NCBI GenBank assembly: GCA_902465605.1
Contig: CABQNT010000018.1
Span: 1 to 48,462 of the forward strand
From: Prevotella sp902465605
GTDB lineage: Bacteria; Bacteroidota; Bacteroidia; Bacteroidales; Bacteroidaceae
Reading direction: 5' to 3'
DNA length: 48,462 nucleotides
Of the stretch, positions 33,105 to 42,286 are shown in pieces. Position 1 is the stretch's first letter; every line of letters begins with the position of its first letter. Made by a program: the position numbers and the translations under genes. The notes under the pieces are model-generated. The model saw only the letters and a program-made list of their open reading frames with translations. It was not told the DNA's origin and made no database searches.

Positions 33105-33545
33105 ACAGGGTTATGCTTGGGCAGACTATCCATCATGCCCACCCCTGTGAGTGAATTTTCTTGACAAGAGGCCTCATCATGCTGGGCATATTTGCAAACC
33201 ATCACCTGCCTGCGTGCAAATACGCGAAGCATGGACACTACTCCACAACTATTTGTTACACAACATATTGCACTTTTACCTTGCAATTTTAATTCCACCT
33301 TTTACGCCTTCACTCGGCAAAAGCATTGCTTTTGGTGGTCAATAGGCATGCTTTTGCGGTGCAACACCATGCTTATTAGGCACCAAAGTGATGCCTGTTT
33401 TCGATGAATCACATTGCTTTTATAGCGAAAAAGGCTTGTCATCCTACCAAAATGAGCCGTATTTTCATCCCACAAGCCTATTGATTTTTTCTAGAATCAA
33501 AGTTTTAAGGGGTCGTTTTTGGGGCCTTTTTTGATAAAAATAACC
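33105..33545 (+). repeat. Dispersed ~400-bp intergenic repeat, copy B
   Basis: Reverse-complement partner of 195-615, with anchors in the same order and spacing. It occupies most of the 650-nt gap before topA and contains the array at 33319-33422. No gene is convincing in this gap. Ends are approximate. Confidence 0.75.
33319..33422 (+). repeat. 22-nt periodic array of 16-nt words, array 3
   Basis: Five words start at 33319, 33341, 33363, 33385 and 33407, exactly 22 nt apart: AAAAGCATTGCTTTTG, AATAGGCATGCTTTTG, AACACCATGCTTATTA, AAAGTGATGCCTGTTT and AATCACATTGCTTTTA. The 6-nt gaps are GC-richer (GTGGTC, CGGTGC, GGCACC, TCGATG). The words are close to inverted repeats. Confidence 0.85.
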
Positions 33546-33686
33546 AACATTTTACATCGCAGAACATGATGAATCACACTCCTAAGAAGAGTTATTTTCC
33601 TCGCTTAAATTTCACAAAATCATCTTAAAAACTTAAAAAACAAAGTAAAATTGCCTATATATAAAAGGTATAAAGAAACTTTTGTT

Positions 33687-33694
33687 TACTTTTG
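33687..33694 (+). promoter_or_regulatory. -7 element of the topA operon
   Basis: TACTTTTG lies 30 nt before the ATG at 33724 and inside a longer open frame, so it decides the start. No good -33 TTTG. Confidence 0.5.
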
Positions 33695-33723
33695 CCGCAA
33701 ATTATAAGATTCACAAAGAAACA

Positions 33724-36054
33724 ATGCAGAAAAATTTAGTTATCGTAGAGAGCCCCGCAAAGGCGAAGACTATTGAGAAATTTCTAGGCGAAGACTATAA
33801 GGTCATGTCATCATACGGACACATCAGAGACCTGAAGAAAAAAGAGTTGAGCATTGATCCAGATACACTTGAACCCAATTACGAGATTCCGGAAGAGAAG
33901 AAAAAGCTTGTCAACGAATTGAAGAAGCAGGCCAAAGAGGCCAAGAAGGTGTGGCTGGCTTCCGATGAGGACCGTGAGGGAGAGGCTATATCATGGCATC
34001 TGTGCGAGGTACTTGGTTTGGACGAGGAGAAGACCAACCGCATTGTCTTTCATGAGATTACCAAGCCAGCTATTCTCGAGGCCATCGAGAACCCACGTCA
34101 TTTGAACATGGATTTGGTCAACGCTCAACAGGCACGCCGCGTGCTTGACCGCCTGGTGGGTTTCCGCTTGTCGCCCGTGTTGTGGCGAAAGGTGAAACCA
34201 GCCCTGTCGGCCGGACGCGTGCAAAGCGTGGCCGTACGCCTCATCGTAGAGCGCGAACGCGAGATACAAGCCTTTGAAAGCGAACCTTACTATCGCATCA
34301 ACGCCATCTTCGTCATCACCAACGAAGACGGATCGGCATCGGAAGTGAAGGCCGAACTGGACAAACGGTTCAGCAAACACGAAGAGGCCCTGGCCTTTCT
34401 GGAGCAATGTAAGGATGCCAAGTTCACCGTGGACAGCATCACGCGCAAGCCCCTGAAGCGCACGCCAGCACCACCTTTCACTACCTCAACCCTGCAACAG
34501 GAAGCAGCCCGCAAGTTGGGTTTTACGGTAGGACAGACCATGATGGTGGCTCAGCACCTGTATGAGAACGGACAAATCACCTACATGCGTACCGACAGCG
34601 TGAACCTCTCACAACTGGCAGTGAACACCTGTAAGGATGAAATCGTGAAGGCATACGGTGCAGAATACAGCAAACCACGCAAGTATCACACGCACTCGAA
34701 AGGCGCACAAGAGGCTCACGAGGCCATTCGCCCAACGTACATGAGCAAGCACGAGATAGAGGGAACGTCGCAAGAACGCCGTCTGTACGACCTGATTTGG
34801 AAACGCACGGTAGCCAGTCAGATGGCTGACGCACAGTTGGAGAAGACAACCGTAACCATTGACGTAAGCGGTGTGAAAGAACAGTTTACAGCCAATGTCG
34901 AAATCATCACGTTCGAAGGTTTTATCAAGGCTTATCATGAGTCGAACGATGAGGATGAGAACAACCAGGATGACTATACCCACTCGCTGCCAGCCTTGAA
35001 GGAAGGCGACCTGTTGGAACGTCGTGAAATTACCTCAACCGAACGCTATTCACAAAGTCCGATACGCTACACGGAAGCCAGTTTGGTGAAGAAACTGGAA
35101 GAATTGGGCATCGGTCGACCCTCTACCTACGCGCCCACTATCAGCACCATACAGCAAAGAGAATATGTGCAGAAGGGCGATAAGAAGGGTACTGATAGGG
35201 CATACACCATCGATTCGCTGAAGGGCGGCAAGATAACGTCCAAGACTAAGAAAGAAGTGGTGGGCAACGAAAAAGGAAAATTGTTGCCTACGGACATCGG
35301 AATGGTGGTGAACGACTTCCTGATGGAGAACTTCCCCAGTATCATGGACTACAACTTCACCGCAAATGTGGAAGAGAAATTCGACAGCATTGCTGAGGGA
35401 AACACCGAGTGGAACAAGATGATGAAGAGCTTTGACAAGAGCTTCAAGCCCACTGTAGAAAAGGTGATGAACGCACGAAGCGAGCACAAGGCTGGCGAAC
35501 GTGAGCTGGGTATCGATCCCAAGAGTGGCAAACCGGTGTTCGTAAAGATAGGCAGATACGGACCAGTGGTACAAATCGGTACGGCCGATGATGACGAGAA
35601 ACCCCGATTCTCACAACTCCCTGCGGACAAAAGCATGGAGGAGATGACCTTGGAAGACGCGCTCGAATTGTTCAAACTGCCGCGTACCGTGGGCCTGTTT
35701 GAAGGTACTGATGTGGTGATTGGGGCTGGACGCTTCGGACCCTACGTTCTTCATCAGAAGAAATATGTGTCACTGCCCAAAGAAGAAAACCCGCTAAAGG
35801 TGACTTTGGAAACTGCCATCCAACTAATAGAACAGAAGCGGAAGCAGGAGAAAGAAAGGCACATCAAGTCGTTTGAACAAGACGCAAAACTGGAAGTGCT
35901 GAATGGTCGTTACGGCCCTTACATCGCCTATGACGGCAAGAACTATCGCTTGCCCAAGGCCATGCATAGCAAGGCAGCCGACTTGACATACGAAGAGTGC
36001 ATGGACATCGTGCATGCGGCACCGGCGAAGAAGACGGCCAAGAGCAAGAAATAA
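33724..36054 (+). CDS. topA: DNA topoisomerase I
   Basis: A 776-residue type IA topoisomerase that relaxes negative supercoils. The TOPRIM domain begins VIVESPAKAKTIEKFLG and has DEDREGEA (81-88) with Asp81/Asp83/Glu85. The catalytic tyrosine is Tyr287 in GQITYMRTDS. The C-terminus carries three Topo C-terminal repeats (VKIGRYGPVVQIG, GAGRFGPYVLH, LNGRYGPYIAY) instead of zinc fingers and a Lys/Ala-rich tail. The ATG at 33724 was chosen because the promoter element lies upstream of it within the longer frame. It is the first of three closely spaced genes with aroK and speA. Confidence 0.95.
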   Translation: MQKNLVIVESPAKAKTIEKFLGEDYKVMSSYGHIRDLKKKELSIDPDTLEPNYEIPEEKKKLVNELKKQAKEAKKVWLASDEDREGEAISWHLCEVLGLDEEKTNRIVFHEITKPAILEAIENPRHLNMDLVNAQQARRVLDRLVGFRLSPVLWRKVKPALSAGRVQSVAVRLIVEREREIQAFESEPYYRINAIFVITNEDGSASEVKAELDKRFSKHEEALAFLEQCKDAKFTVDSITRKPLKRTPAPPFTTSTLQQEAARKLGFTVGQTMMVAQHLYENGQITYMRTDSVNLSQLAVNTCKDEIVKAYGAEYSKPRKYHTHSKGAQEAHEAIRPTYMSKHEIEGTSQERRLYDLIWKRTVASQMADAQLEKTTVTIDVSGVKEQFTANVEIITFEGFIKAYHESNDEDENNQDDYTHSLPALKEGDLLERREITSTERYSQSPIRYTEASLVKKLEELGIGRPSTYAPTISTIQQREYVQKGDKKGTDRAYTIDSLKGGKITSKTKKEVVGNEKGKLLPTDIGMVVNDFLMENFPSIMDYNFTANVEEKFDSIAEGNTEWNKMMKSFDKSFKPTVEKVMNARSEHKAGERELGIDPKSGKPVFVKIGRYGPVVQIGTADDDEKPRFSQLPADKSMEEMTLEDALELFKLPRTVGLFEGTDVVIGAGRFGPYVLHQKKYVSLPKEENPLKVTLETAIQLIEQKRKQEKERHIKSFEQDAKLEVLNGRYGPYIAYDGKNYRLPKAMHSKAADLTYEECMDIVHAAPAKKTAKSKK

Positions 36055-36070
36055 TCAACTCACCCCAAGC

Positions 36071-36598
36071 ATGGACCGCATCATCATCATGGGATACATG
36101 GGATCGGGCAAGACAACGCTTGGAAAAGCCTTGTCTAAAGCCCTTGACATGCCGTTTTATGATCTTGACTGGTACATCGAAAGTAGGATGAGAAAAACCA
36201 TCAAACAGCTCTTTGAGGAGCGAGGCGAAGAGGGGTTCAGACAGATAGAGTACCGCATGCTGCACGAAGTGGCTGAGTTTGAACACGTCATTCTGAGTTG
36301 CGGAGGTGGCACGCCGTGCTTCTTTGACAACATCGACTATATGAACCGGCAGGGCGAAACCGTGTTTCTGAAAGCCTCGCCCGAGGTGCTTTACGGCCAT
36401 TTGAAGATGGGCAGGACGGTTAGACCTCTGCTGCTGGACAAGACACCGGATGAAGTGAAAGCCTTTATCCGCACGCAACTCAAAGAGCGCGAGCCCTTTT
36501 ATACGCAGGCAAAGCATACGCTGGACGTCTGTTTGATGGACTCTTACGGCAAGATACAAGCAACCGTAGACCAATTAAAAGTATTATTAAATCTATAA
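36071..36598 (+). CDS. aroK: Shikimate kinase
   Basis: A 175-residue kinase that phosphorylates shikimate at the 3-position in aromatic amino acid synthesis. The P-loop is GYMGSGKTT (8-16), the substrate-binding Asp is in DLDWYIE, and CGGGTPCF and the lid Arg in GRTVRPLL match the family. The ATG at 36071 lies 16 nt after the topA stop, so the two share a transcript; earlier in-frame codons would overlap topA and add a basic stretch. speA follows 22 nt later. Confidence 0.93.
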   Translation: MDRIIIMGYMGSGKTTLGKALSKALDMPFYDLDWYIESRMRKTIKQLFEERGEEGFRQIEYRMLHEVAEFEHVILSCGGGTPCFFDNIDYMNRQGETVFLKASPEVLYGHLKMGRTVRPLLLDKTPDEVKAFIRTQLKEREPFYTQAKHTLDVCLMDSYGKIQATVDQLKVLLNL

Positions 36599-36620
36599 AA
36601 AACAGTTTCGTAAAACAACA

Positions 36621-38513
36621 ATGAAGAAGTGGACGATTGAAGATTCAAAAGAGTTGTACAACATCAATGGATGGGGTGTTTCTTATTTTGGCATCAACGA
36701 AAAAGGCAATGCCTATGTGATGCCGTGCAAGGACAATACCGAAATAGACCTGCGAGACGTGATGGACGAGCTGGCTTTGCGCGACGTGAGTTCGCCTGTA
36801 CTATTACGTTTCCCCGACATTCTTGACAACCGCATCGAGAAAACGGCCAGCTGCTTTGCGCAAGCTGCAAAAGAATACGATTACAAAGCCGAGAACTTCA
36901 TCATCTACCCAATCAAGGTGAACCAAATGCAGCCCGTGGTAGAAGAGATTATCTCACACGGACAGAAGTTCAACCTGGGTCTGGAAGCGGGCAGCAAGCC
37001 TGAACTTCATGCGGTGATTGCCGTGCAATGCCAGAGCGACTCGCTCATTATTTGCAACGGATACAAAGACCAGAGTTACATAGAGCTGGCACTTTTGGCG
37101 CAAAAGATGGGCAAACGCATCTTTATTGTCATTGAGAAACTGAACGAACTGGACATCATCGCCAAGGCAGCGAAGAAGATTGGCGTACGACCCAACATTG
37201 GTATTAGAATCAAGTTGGCATCATCCGGTTCGGGTAAATGGGCAGACAGCGGCGGCGATGCCTCGAAGTTTGGCCTGAATTCATCTGAACTTCTGCTGGC
37301 CTTGAAGATGCTGGAGGAAAAAGGACTCAAAGACTGTCTGCATCTTATCCACTTCCACATCGGTTCTCAAATCACCAAAATTCGCCGCATACAGACGGCA
37401 CTTCGCGAGGCTGCGCAATACTACATCAACCTACATAAGATGGGGTACAACGTTGATTTCGTGGACTGTGGGGGCGGACTGGGCGTAGATTATGACGGAA
37501 CGCGTTCGTCGAGCAGCGAAAGTTCGGTGAATTACTCCATCCAAGAGTATGTCAACGACTGTATCTACACCTTCATCGATGCGGCCAACAAGAATGGCGT
37601 ACCACATCCAAACCTCATCACAGAGAGCGGCCGGTCATTGACAGCGCACCACTCGGTGTTGGTCATTGACGTGCTGGAAACAGCCAGTCTACCGTCCATG
37701 CCTGATGAATTTGAGCCAACCGAAGAAGAACACCAGCTGGTAAAAGACCTGTATGAGATATGGGATAACCTCAATCCACGCTCGATGTTGGAAGATTGGC
37801 ACGATGCAGAGCAAATACGCGAAGAGTCACTCGACTTGTTCGCACTGGGCATTGTCGACCTACAAACGCGCGCAGAGATAGAAAGCATGTACTGGAGTGT
37901 GTGTCGGGAAATCAACATGTTGTCCAAGTCAATGAAGCATGTCCCTGATGAGTTGAGGAATCTTGACAAGCTGTTGGCCGATAAATACTTCTGTAATTTC
38001 TCTCTATTCCAGTCGCTTCCCGACAGTTGGGCCATCGATCAGCTCTTCCCTATCTTACCGATTCAGCGGCTGGACGAACGTCCCACACGCAATGCCACAC
38101 TGCAAGACATCACCTGCGACAGCGATGGAAAGATAGCAAACTTCGTGACTAACCGCAATATTTCACACGTGTTGCCTCTGCACCCATTGAAGAAAGGCGA
38201 GCCTTACTATCTCGGCGTGTTCCTTGTTGGGGCCTACCAGGAAATCTTAGGCGACCTACACAATCTCTTTGGTGACACCAACGCCGTGCACATTTCCGTG
38301 AAAAACGGCAAATACAGCATCGACCAAGTAATTGATGGAGAGACCGTAGACGAGGTACTTGATTATGTTCAATACAGTCCGAAGAAGCTGGTTAGACAAC
38401 TGGAAACATGGGTAACAAAGAGCGTTAAGCTGGGAAAAATATCCTTGGAAGAAGGTAAAGAGTTTTTAAACAACTACCGTTCGGGCCTTTACGGGTACAC
38501 TTACCTGGAATAA
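36621..38513 (+). CDS. speA: Biosynthetic arginine decarboxylase
   Basis: A 630-residue PLP enzyme converting arginine to agmatine for polyamine synthesis. The PLP lysine is Lys99 in YPIKVNQ. The alanine racemase-like barrel continues with FNLGLEAGSKPEL, FHIGSQI (near 248) and the DCGGGLGVDYDG glycine loop (near 280). The C-terminal beta domain and long helical insertion are of normal length for SpeA. It is the third gene of the topA-aroK-speA run. I see no convincing terminator in the 190-nt gap after it. Confidence 0.95.
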   Translation: MKKWTIEDSKELYNINGWGVSYFGINEKGNAYVMPCKDNTEIDLRDVMDELALRDVSSPVLLRFPDILDNRIEKTASCFAQAAKEYDYKAENFIIYPIKVNQMQPVVEEIISHGQKFNLGLEAGSKPELHAVIAVQCQSDSLIICNGYKDQSYIELALLAQKMGKRIFIVIEKLNELDIIAKAAKKIGVRPNIGIRIKLASSGSGKWADSGGDASKFGLNSSELLLALKMLEEKGLKDCLHLIHFHIGSQITKIRRIQTALREAAQYYINLHKMGYNVDFVDCGGGLGVDYDGTRSSSSESSVNYSIQEYVNDCIYTFIDAANKNGVPHPNLITESGRSLTAHHSVLVIDVLETASLPSMPDEFEPTEEEHQLVKDLYEIWDNLNPRSMLEDWHDAEQIREESLDLFALGIVDLQTRAEIESMYWSVCREINMLSKSMKHVPDELRNLDKLLADKYFCNFSLFQSLPDSWAIDQLFPILPIQRLDERPTRNATLQDITCDSDGKIANFVTNRNISHVLPLHPLKKGEPYYLGVFLVGAYQEILGDLHNLFGDTNAVHISVKNGKYSIDQVIDGETVDEVLDYVQYSPKKLVRQLETWVTKSVKLGKISLEEGKEFLNNYRSGLYGYTYLE

Positions 38514-38658
38514 TCCGTGGTGGCGGCACACTTTTTTATACTTGCTGCACACAATTCCACCAACGTCTACTTATTGTAAAGAAGGCTTCACCAATAGCAA
38601 AAAAGGCAAGATTCATCCTACTGATTAACCTAAAAAAATAGTTAAATCTGCAGGTGTA

Positions 38659-38684
38659 TGTAACTTATTCCTATCCCAATCGTC
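38659..38684 (+). promoter_or_regulatory. Candidate ECF-type promoter before the sigma gene
   Basis: TGTAAC (38659-38664), 16 nt, CGTC (38681-38684), then the start codon 18 nt later. The AAC/CGTC pair with this spacing is the classic ECF sigma pattern, unlike the TTTG/TAnnTTTG elements elsewhere in the window. It suggests self-activation. Confidence 0.5.
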
Positions 38685-38702
38685 ATTTAATTAGAGGCAA
38701 AG

Positions 38703-39215
38703 ATGAAGAATATCAGTTTTCGTAACGATGTCTTACCACTCAAAGATGCGCTCTACAGGTTAGCATTGCGCATCACCCTCAGTCATGAGGAGGCCGAAGA
38801 CATCGTACAAGACACACTGATAAAGGTTTGGGACAAGCGTGAAAGCTGGAATGAGATAGAATCAATAGAAGCCTTCAGCATCACCATCTGCCGCAACTTA
38901 GCACTCGACAGAATCAAGAAGCACGACAATCTCAATGATTCGCTCGAAGAAAGACAGACAGAAAGCCCAGACACCTCCTCGACACCATTCGAGGATACCC
39001 TACTACAAGACAGAATAGAGCTTGTGAGAAACCTCGTTAATGCGCTTCCTGAAAAACAAAGAAGCTGCATGCAACTTAGAGATTTCGAGGGAAAGCCTTA
39101 CAAAGAAATTGCCAAAATACTGGGCATCAGTGAAGAACAAGTAAAAGTAAACATCTTCAGAGCCCGGCAAACGGTAAAAGAAAGATTTCAAAAATACGAC
39201 AATTATGGATTATAA
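38703..39215 (+). CDS. ECF sigma factor (RNA polymerase sigma-70 family)
   Basis: A 170-residue ECF sigma factor. Region 2 (about 10-75) includes EEAEDIVQDTLIKVWDKRE and AFSITICRNLALDRIKK. Region 4 (about 110-165) includes LPEKQRSCMQLRDFEGKPYKE and a helix-turn-helix with GISEEQVKVNIFRARQ. A low-complexity linker joins them. It directs RNA polymerase to a small regulon, probably envelope related. The downstream gene overlaps by 11 nt and encodes a single-span membrane protein, the usual arrangement for a sigma factor and its controller. Confidence 0.92.
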   Translation: MKNISFRNDVLPLKDALYRLALRITLSHEEAEDIVQDTLIKVWDKRESWNEIESIEAFSITICRNLALDRIKKHDNLNDSLEERQTESPDTSSTPFEDTLLQDRIELVRNLVNALPEKQRSCMQLRDFEGKPYKEIAKILGISEEQVKVNIFRARQTVKERFQKYDNYGL

Positions 39216-39693
39216 ATATATCGAACAACTGTTGGAACGCTATTGGGCATGCGAGACAACGCTTCAGGAAGAAGAGATTCTCCGCACGTTCTTCAGTCAG
39301 GAAGACGTTCCCGCGAACTTGCAAAAGTACCGCGCATTGTTCGTATACGCTCAACAAGAAGCAACCCAAAAGGTTCTGGGAGACGACTTTGATGAGAAGG
39401 TTCTGTCCATGATCGATGAGCCAACACCGGTCAAAGCGCGCACCATCAAGATGAGACAACGGCTGATGCCGCTCTTCAAGGCAGCCGCCGTGGTAGCCAT
39501 TATCCTGACGTTGAGCAACGCATTGCAGGTTCCGTTCATGCAAAATAACGACAACATAGGTGCATCCTATGATGGAACAGAACAACTACAACAAGGTACT
39601 TCAGTGGCCATTGGCGACTCTGCGACGATAGACAGCATGCAACAAAGCAACATAACACCCGCAGACGTGCAGCCGGCTACCATCATCAAATAA
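39205..39693 (+). CDS. Putative membrane anti-sigma-like partner of the ECF factor
   Basis: A 162-residue protein. The N-terminal 80 residues are acidic and helical and begin with the Bacteroidetes-typical pattern YIEQLLERYWACETTLQEEE. One membrane helix follows (about 90-108, FKAAAVVAIILTLSNAL), then about 50 polar residues. There is no HxxxCxxC zinc anti-sigma motif and no FecR domain, so the assignment rests on the 11-nt overlap with the sigma gene, the topology and the cytoplasmic domain size. It could bind the sigma factor or have another envelope role. Confidence 0.6.
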   Translation: MDYKYIEQLLERYWACETTLQEEEILRTFFSQEDVPANLQKYRALFVYAQQEATQKVLGDDFDEKVLSMIDEPTPVKARTIKMRQRLMPLFKAAAVVAIILTLSNALQVPFMQNNDNIGASYDGTEQLQQGTSVAIGDSATIDSMQQSNITPADVQPATIIK

Positions 39694-39801
39694 GATAATT
39701 TCTATGCTTTCTCAATTATAAAACATGTTTAGTAAAACAAAAACGAAGCTGTGAAGCTTCACTTTTCTCTCAAATTTTTCATAACATACTAACGTACTTA
39801 A

Positions 39802-39835
39802 GAAACGCCACCAAAGGGGTGGCGTTTCGCTATTT
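39802..39835. terminator. Intrinsic terminator
   Basis: GAAACGCCACC pairs with GGTGGCGTTTC around a 5-nt loop, followed by GCTATTTTA. It lies between the sigma operon and the convergent CPBP gene. Confidence 0.8.
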
Positions 39836-39877
39836 TAGACATTTCATGTTTATGTCTACCCACCAACAACCCAACAG

Positions 39878-40723
39878 CTATGCCACTGGTTCGGCTTTCT
39901 TCAGTCTTCGAGACAATTGGAACAATGCTGGAAGCATGATGCACAGAGAGAAGAGCAAACTCATCCACACGGCTTGCTGGCTGCCTCCAAAGATATCGAC
40001 AAGATTACCATTAGCCGAGCTGGGAATGAGATTATACACCATGAATATTGTAGAGTTGTTTACCCAATGCAAAACAATGCCAGGTACTATACTATTGGTG
40101 CGCACATACATCCATCCCAACAACAAACCCATGAGAAAAGCGTGCGGCAATTGAGCCATATTGAAATGTGCAAGACCAAAAATCAACGCCGAAAGGATGA
40201 TGGACAGCCAAGCTGTACGGCCCCGGAAGAGTTGGAGCAAGGTGCGAAGAATGGCACCTCTGAAGACTGTTTCTTCGGCAATTGGCACCAAGATGCCAAC
40301 GGATAGATACCCCCACCGATTGCCCATCAGGGCATTGAGCATTCGTTCTAAGCCAGAAGGTACCTCTACTTCCATCTGCTCGAGCAGCCATGCAGAGGGT
40401 ATGATGGTGCCCAATGACAACAGAACCACCCAAAACAACGCCGCCCAAGGCTTACTGCGCACATACGAACGTGCCACAGGTGTCCATTTAAGTGACATGA
40501 ATAAGACGATTGTCAGCACACTGGAAACGGCGGAAGTGGCGATGACCGTCGTCGAACTGAACACGCGATGCGACTGAAGATAATGCAGAGCGGTTCCGAA
40601 GTCCATGCCATTGTGCAGCAAAGACAAGATGCTGACCAGATAAGTGACCAACACTTGAAGCATGATAAACACCACCAAATACCATGCAATGTCTAATATT
40701 CCTTTGATTGATTTACGCATCAT
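39878..40723 (-). CDS. CPBP family intramembrane glutamic endopeptidase
   Basis: A 281-residue polytopic protein with about seven or eight membrane helices. The CPBP/Abi motifs are intact: EETVFRG (150-156), FGLAHFN (182-188) and His219 in LHWVNN. Relatives of eukaryotic Rce1 cleave within the membrane; bacterial substrates are largely unknown, with roles in bacteriocin immunity or protein maturation. Its start overlaps the ribF stop by 4 nt, making it the last gene of the Ca-ATPase operon. It ends near a terminator. Confidence 0.85.
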   Translation of the reverse strand: MMRKSIKGILDIAWYLVVFIMLQVLVTYLVSILSLLHNGMDFGTALHYLQSHRVFSSTTVIATSAVSSVLTIVLFMSLKWTPVARSYVRSKPWAALFWVVLLSLGTIIPSAWLLEQMEVEVPSGLERMLNALMGNRWGYLSVGILVPIAEETVFRGAILRTLLQLFRGRTAWLSIILSALIFGLAHFNMAQLPHAFLMGLLLGWMYVRTNSIVPGIVLHWVNNSTIFMVYNLIPSSANGNLVDIFGGSQQAVWMSLLFSLCIMLPALFQLSRRLKKAEPVA

Positions 40724-41670
40724 TTCTCTATTTTGTTAAAATAATAATCTACTTCCAGTGCATCCTCCGCTATTTTAGCATGTAACAACGCCAAATTGTC
40801 AAACCGCTTTTCACCGCGAAGTCGTTTAAAAAAGGCCACGGAAAGTTGCTTATCATAGATATTTTCATGAAATCCTTCGAGGATATTGGTTTCGACTGTC
40901 AGGTTTGTTCCATTGTAGGTGGGCCGCATGCCGACACTTGTCATCGCCCGATACCATGGCCCTGCCCCCTCAACCTGCGCTTTCACAGCATAAACACCCA
41001 TGGCAGGAAGCAGCTGTGTGATTTCATTTAAATTGAGATTGGCTGTCGGAAAACCAAGTTTCCTGCCTTCTTTACACCCATCAACAACATGAGCCGTGAG
41101 CACATAGGGACGCCCTAAACAGCGATTGGCCTGTTCCATTGAACCCTCATGGATGTATTTTCGAATGGCAGAAGAACTCACATGCAGGGCATCTTTGCCC
41201 AAAGAGAACTCCTCACTGCGTATCACCTCAATGCCTAATGCTCGTCCATAGCGCACATAATCGTCAAATCCTTCTTCCCGATTGTGTCCAAACCGATTAT
41301 CATAACCAATCACCAACTTGCGTACATGTAACCGACGATGGAGTACATCGCCCATGAATTGTTGGGCTGTCATGTTCGCCATCTCTTGCGTAAAGGGCAA
41401 TACCACGACCTGTTCAACAGCTGTTGCTGACAGCAGTTGCAGCTTCTGTTCGGTCGTGGTCAACAGTTCCGGAACATAATGACTGTGTAACACTTGACGA
41501 GGATGCTTGTCAAACGTGATGACCATGGATGACAACCCCGCATCACGAGCTGTCTTCACGACCTGATGTATCAAGAATTGATGCCCCAAATGCACCCCAT
41601 CGAAGAATCCAATGGTTGCCACACAGGGGCTCGTTAGAACCGTTTTTTCATCCAGTATCATGGTTTTCAT
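40720..41670 (-). CDS. ribF: Bifunctional riboflavin kinase/FAD synthetase
   Basis: A 316-residue enzyme that makes FMN and FAD. The N-terminal adenylyltransferase domain has GFFDGVHLGHQ (21-31) and VSSSAIRKYIHEG (near 170). The C-terminal riboflavin kinase domain has GRKLGFPTANLNL, the GVYAVKA strand and NGTNLTVETNILEG. Length and order are normal. It lies 4 nt after the HAD gene stop and overlaps the CPBP gene, so it sits in the middle of a coupled four-gene unit. Confidence 0.95.
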   Translation of the reverse strand: MKTMILDEKTVLTSPCVATIGFFDGVHLGHQFLIHQVVKTARDAGLSSMVITFDKHPRQVLHSHYVPELLTTTEQKLQLLSATAVEQVVVLPFTQEMANMTAQQFMGDVLHRRLHVRKLVIGYDNRFGHNREEGFDDYVRYGRALGIEVIRSEEFSLGKDALHVSSSAIRKYIHEGSMEQANRCLGRPYVLTAHVVDGCKEGRKLGFPTANLNLNEITQLLPAMGVYAVKAQVEGAGPWYRAMTSVGMRPTYNGTNLTVETNILEGFHENIYDKQLSVAFFKRLRGEKRFDNLALLHAKIAEDALEVDYYFNKIEK

Positions 41671-41674
41671 ATCC

Positions 41675-42286
41675 TTACCACGCTTTTATCCAATCGTTAC
41701 CTGTGGTCTCGTGCATCACCTGGATGCCCAGTTGTGCGGCCGATTCACAGTTTTCTTTTACGTCATCAATAAAGAGTGTCTCTGCTGCTTGCAGCTGTGA
41801 GTGCCTCAACACGGCCTCAAAAATCTTACGATCGGGTTTCGTAAGCTGCAACTTGTACGACAGATAGACGTCTTCGAAATAATCGTTTACCCCCAGATTG
41901 TGATAGGGAAAGAAATCTTTCACGCATTTCTGCCAGTGCATGTCATTGGTGTTGCTCAACAAGAAAAGCCGATATTCCTTCTTCAACTCCACCAAACGTT
42001 GTTTCTTTTCATCAGGAATACCCACCAAAAGTTGGTTCCATGCCCAGACAATATCCTTATCCTCAGCCTTGCATCGGCTCATGCTGCGAACCTCATCACA
42101 AAACTCTTCCGTCGTCATTTGGCCTGTTTCAATGTCAAAGAACAAATCAGCCGTGCGATGATCCCGAACATAAGAGGCAACGTTAACAGCCCCTATCTGC
42201 TCAAAAGCACGCACGCAGCGCTGTTTATCAAGCCCTACAAGCACGCAACCTAAGTCAAATATAATGTTCTTGACGTTCTGTTTCAT
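41675..42286 (-). CDS. HAD family phosphatase, YihX-like
   Basis: A 203-residue HAD hydrolase. Motif I is FDLGCVLVGLD, with the second Asp replaced as in the YihX/epoxide hydrolase-like subgroup. Motif II is LLSNTND, motif III Lys appears in KPDRKIFE and motif IV is FIDDVKENCESA. The alpha-helical cap lies at about 15-95. Substrate unknown; sugar phosphates are typical, and FMN hydrolysis is conceivable beside ribF but unproven. It overlaps the Ca-ATPase stop by 4 nt. Confidence 0.85.
   Translation of the reverse strand: MKQNVKNIIFDLGCVLVGLDKQRCVRAFEQIGAVNVASYVRDHRTADLFFDIETGQMTTEEFCDEVRSMSRCKAEDKDIVWAWNQLLVGIPDEKKQRLVELKKEYRLFLLSNTNDMHWQKCVKDFFPYHNLGVNDYFEDVYLSYKLQLTKPDRKIFEAVLRHSQLQAAETLFIDDVKENCESAAQLGIQVMHETTGNDWIKAW

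Noticed and set aside
32930..33298. 122-codon leftward frame overlapping the 5' end of the thioredoxin-like gene
   Set aside because: It overlaps the real signal peptide out of frame and extends into the repeat block; no domain is visible.
33192..33407. 71-codon open frame upstream of topA
   Set aside because: It reads through the periodic array, which accounts for its repetitive composition, and has no promoter or domain.
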